Shown piece by piece: positions 61,867 through 64,000 of a stretch of DNA of 64,000 nucleotides. This stretch comes from an uncultured Victivallaceae bacterium (lineage in GTDB: Bacteria > Verrucomicrobiota > Lentisphaeria > Victivallales > Victivallaceae): the NCBI GenBank assembly GCA_944392655.1, contig CALXXL010000001.1, positions 124,001-188,000 of the forward strand, in the 5' to 3' direction. The notes beneath the pieces are model-generated. The model searched no databases, was not told the DNA's origin, and saw nothing but the letters and a program-made list of their open reading frames with translations. The position numbers and the translations under genes were made by a program. Every line of letters begins with the position of its first letter. Within the stretch, counting starts at the first letter, position 1.

Positions 61867-64000
61867 ATGAAAAAGGTTATAAGCAGATTAAGTCTGGTGT
61901 TGCTGGTATATTTATTGATTTATCCGGTATTGGTTTACGGCCAGGGAGTGGACAACCGTGAGGCCTGGGCGCTGTGGAACTCCGGATACGAGAGTTATCT
62001 TGCGGCGAAGACGGCCCGTGCGCGCGGGGATTTCAAAGGGGCGGAGCAGGCTCTGTCCAAAGCCCGGGAGTGTTACTTGAAGCTCAAGGAGTTGCGTCCG
62101 GACTGGAAGCAGGAGGTTATAGATGCGCGGCTTGAATTATTGAATACCGAGCTTGCCGCGATTAATGGCAGTGCGTCTGAGCCGGAAGAGAAGGCCGAAG
62201 TTGCGGTTGTTTCAGGCGGGCGGAATGAGGATCGCCGCCGTTTGAGTTTCAGCGAACAGCAGTTGTTGCAGAAAGAGGTTGAAGAGTACCGCAAGCTGGT
62301 GATACAGCTGACTCAGGAGCTGGAGACAATGCGTTTGAATGCGCAGAAGGACAATGCGAACAGCGAAGAGCTGGCGAATCTACTGAAGGAGAATCGTCAA
62401 TTGGCGGCGGATTATGCGCAGCTTGAGCGTCAGTATAATACCTTGGAGTCGCGTATAAATATGCCGGATGCGGAGAAGGACGATTTGCGTACGCGTCTGG
62501 TTGAGGAGCGGATAAAGTCTGAGAATCTGAATCAGCGCATAGCGCAGCTTGAAAAGGAGAATGTGAATATCCGCCAAGACTCCGCCGGGGCCTACCGTGA
62601 GCGTAATGAGTTGCGGCTCAAGGAGCAGGATCTGAACACCCGGATCCGGGCGCTGGAGCGGGAGCTGGAAGAGCTGCGCAACCGTGTTTTTTACGATGAC
62701 AAAGACCGCGCGGATGCGGTGGCGAAACTGGCGGCCAGAGACAAGGAGATTGGCGAGAAGGCGCGCCAGCTGGAAGAGCTAACGGGAGAAATGACCCGGT
62801 TGAAAGAGCTCTATAACAACTTATTGAATGATCCTTCGATTGCTGGGTCGGATGGAGCTGCGGCGTTGCAGGAGAACATTCGGCTGTATGATGAAGTGCA
62901 TCAGCTCAAAGAGGAAAACCGCAATTTGGTTGCGGAGGTTTCCGGGTTGAACGAACAGCGCCGCGGGGCGACGCTGGAGATGACTCAGCTTAAGGACTCA
63001 CTGCGTATGCTCCAGGAGCAGGGTAAAGCGCTGGAGGCGGAGCTGGAGTTCTGCCGTAATCACATGAAGGCCGACGGCGAGGATCTGGGAAATCTCCGCG
63101 CGGAGAACAACACACTGAAGGAACGGGTTGGTTCGCTGGAGAACGATCTGGTAGAGCTGACCACCACAGTTGAACAGCAGCGTAAGCGTCTGGAATCCGG
63201 CAGTAACAATGTGCAGAATCTGATTGATCTGAACACACAGAACCGTGAGTTGGCCGGACAGCTTGCGGCGGCGGAAAGTGAATTGAAACTTCTGCGTTCG
63301 CATGTGGAAGAGTATGAAAAACAGCTGACCTCGCAGAATGAACTGGCGAAGAAGAGTCACGATAAAGCGCTGGCAGATTTGGCGGCGGCGCAGGCCAAGA
63401 TCCAGTCGATGAGTGTGGAGATTGCGTCGGCGGAAGAGCTTAAGAAGCGTCTTGAAACGGTGGATGCCGAATCGCGTATAGCACAGGAGAAGCTGGCGGA
63501 GCTGCCCAAGGTTCAGCAGGAGTTGGCGGCGGTACAGAAGAAGAATCAGGAGCTGACAACTACGCTGGAGCAGTTGCGTGGCGAACACTCCGGCAGTGCA
63601 GCGCAGTTGGCGGATCTTGGTGCGGAAAACAGTGCACTGAAGGAGAAAGAGAAGAATTTGACTGCTGAGATTGCCCGTTTGGAAGAAGAGGTTAAAACGC
63701 TTACCGGAGAGCTGACCGAAAGCGGTGAGTTGCTGGAAAAGTTTTCCGGGAAGAGCAGTCGTGAAGAGCAGCAGGCGTTACGAAAAGAATTGGATGATTT
63801 AGCCGCTGAGCGTCAGGCGCGTCAGGCGCGGCTGGCGGAATTGCGTCGTGAAGCGGAAGAACAGCTGGCGCGGGAAGCGGCGTTGACTGCGGCGCAAGGC
63901 CAGGAAGGGGGCAAGATAGTTCCTTTGAGTCTTACGGAGCAGATAAAGAGTCACCTCTCCGGCGGGGAGGATGCGGTCAAGCGTGGAGCGGTGGAAGTGG
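61867..64000 (+). CDS. Large exported coiled-coil protein (C-terminus beyond the window)
   Basis: At least 711 codons with no stop before the window end. A signal peptide (LSLVLLVYLLIYPVLVYG) precedes a short helical region that resembles a tetratricopeptide-like repeat (GYESYLAAKTARARGDFKGAEQAL in pattern, about residues 40-75). From about residue 135 on it is a continuous heptad coiled coil rich in Glu, Leu, Gln and Ala. No enzyme motif is visible. GAGGGGG precedes the ATG. It belongs to the same loose class of envelope coiled-coil proteins as 5562-7400, but without the N-terminal Asp-bearing anchor. Function unknown. Confidence 0.75.
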   Translation, partial: MKKVISRLSLVLLVYLLIYPVLVYGQGVDNREAWALWNSGYESYLAAKTARARGDFKGAEQALSKARECYLKLKELRPDWKQEVIDARLELLNTELAAINGSASEPEEKAEVAVVSGGRNEDRRRLSFSEQQLLQKEVEEYRKLVIQLTQELETMRLNAQKDNANSEELANLLKENRQLAADYAQLERQYNTLESRINMPDAEKDDLRTRLVEERIKSENLNQRIAQLEKENVNIRQDSAGAYRERNELRLKEQDLNTRIRALERELEELRNRVFYDDKDRADAVAKLAARDKEIGEKARQLEELTGEMTRLKELYNNLLNDPSIAGSDGAAALQENIRLYDEVHQLKEENRNLVAEVSGLNEQRRGATLEMTQLKDSLRMLQEQGKALEAELEFCRNHMKADGEDLGNLRAENNTLKERVGSLENDLVELTTTVEQQRKRLESGSNNVQNLIDLNTQNRELAGQLAAAESELKLLRSHVEEYEKQLTSQNELAKKSHDKALADLAAAQAKIQSMSVEIASAEELKKRLETVDAESRIAQEKLAELPKVQQELAAVQKKNQELTTTLEQLRGEHSGSAAQLADLGAENSALKEKEKNLTAEIARLEEEVKTLTGELTESGELLEKFSGKSSREEQQALRKELDDLAAERQARQARLAELRREAEEQLAREAALTAAQGQEGGKIVPLSLTEQIKSHLSGGEDAVKRGAVEV

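Noticed and set aside
1-64000. tRNA, rRNA, insertion sequences or CRISPR repeats
   Set aside because: Intergenic gaps were read on both strands; no T-loop pattern, transposase, flanking repeats or regular repeat-spacer array was seen.

Overview
The window is a gene-dense, roughly 50% GC bacterial chromosome segment, probably from the PVC superphylum and most likely Lentisphaerota (Victivallis-like). The evidence is a pseudopilin with the H-X9-DG C-terminal motif, Hanks kinases fused to a formylglycine-generating-enzyme (FGE/SUMF1) domain or a zinc ribbon, secreted GH20 and DUF4855 proteins, abundant coiled-coil envelope proteins, and a ribosomal cluster with no rpmD (L30). This assignment is an inference; no rRNA gene lies in the window. 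I saw no tRNA, rRNA, insertion sequence, prophage or CRISPR array.

Layout. 1-4764 (minus): leuB, a lipopolysaccharide-kinase-like protein, a lipoate ligase, rnc, a PfkB sugar kinase and the start of sppA. 5010-12459 (plus): a five-gene operon with a MotA/ExbB-like membrane protein, a MotB-like coiled-coil protein, a membrane Ser/Thr kinase with an FGE domain, an ABC-F ATPase and a PPC-domain protein. 12553-15957 (plus): an L,D-transpeptidase-like protein without the catalytic Cys, accA, an ArgA-like acetyltransferase and an RluA-type pseudouridine synthase. 15919-18389 (minus): miaB and proB. 18552-20465 (plus): a zinc-ribbon kinase and a pseudopilin. 20506-25824 (minus): a class III aminotransferase, a Gfo/Idh oxidoreductase, metX-metW and plsY. 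25925-36502 (plus): an M24 peptidase, a secreted GH20 enzyme, a DUF4855 protein, clpC and a Nudix-ABC-permease fusion. 36505-39417 (minus): a D-Ala-D-Ala carboxypeptidase and leuA with a long leader. 39863-52380 (plus): a coiled-coil secreted protein, ribosomal genes rplV to rplO, secY, a cmk-thioesterase fusion, manA and argS. 52444-58708 (minus): a second LPS-kinase-like protein, rsmD, a GMP-synthase paralogue that has lost its glutaminase site, an MFS transporter and canonical guaA. 58954-64000 (plus): a sodium symporter, hflX and a large coiled-coil protein cut by the window edge.

Most genes are housekeeping: translation, secretion, Leu/Met/Pro/Arg synthesis, lipid synthesis and cell wall. 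The most unusual content is the 5010-10013 module, which looks like an ion-channel stator pair coupled to a receptor kinase; two gene fusions (Nudix-OppC and Cmk-YbgC); the dead-glutaminase GuaA paralogue, which shares a nearly identical 41-bp promoter with the neighbouring MFS gene; and hairpin leaders in front of leuB, leuA and metX.
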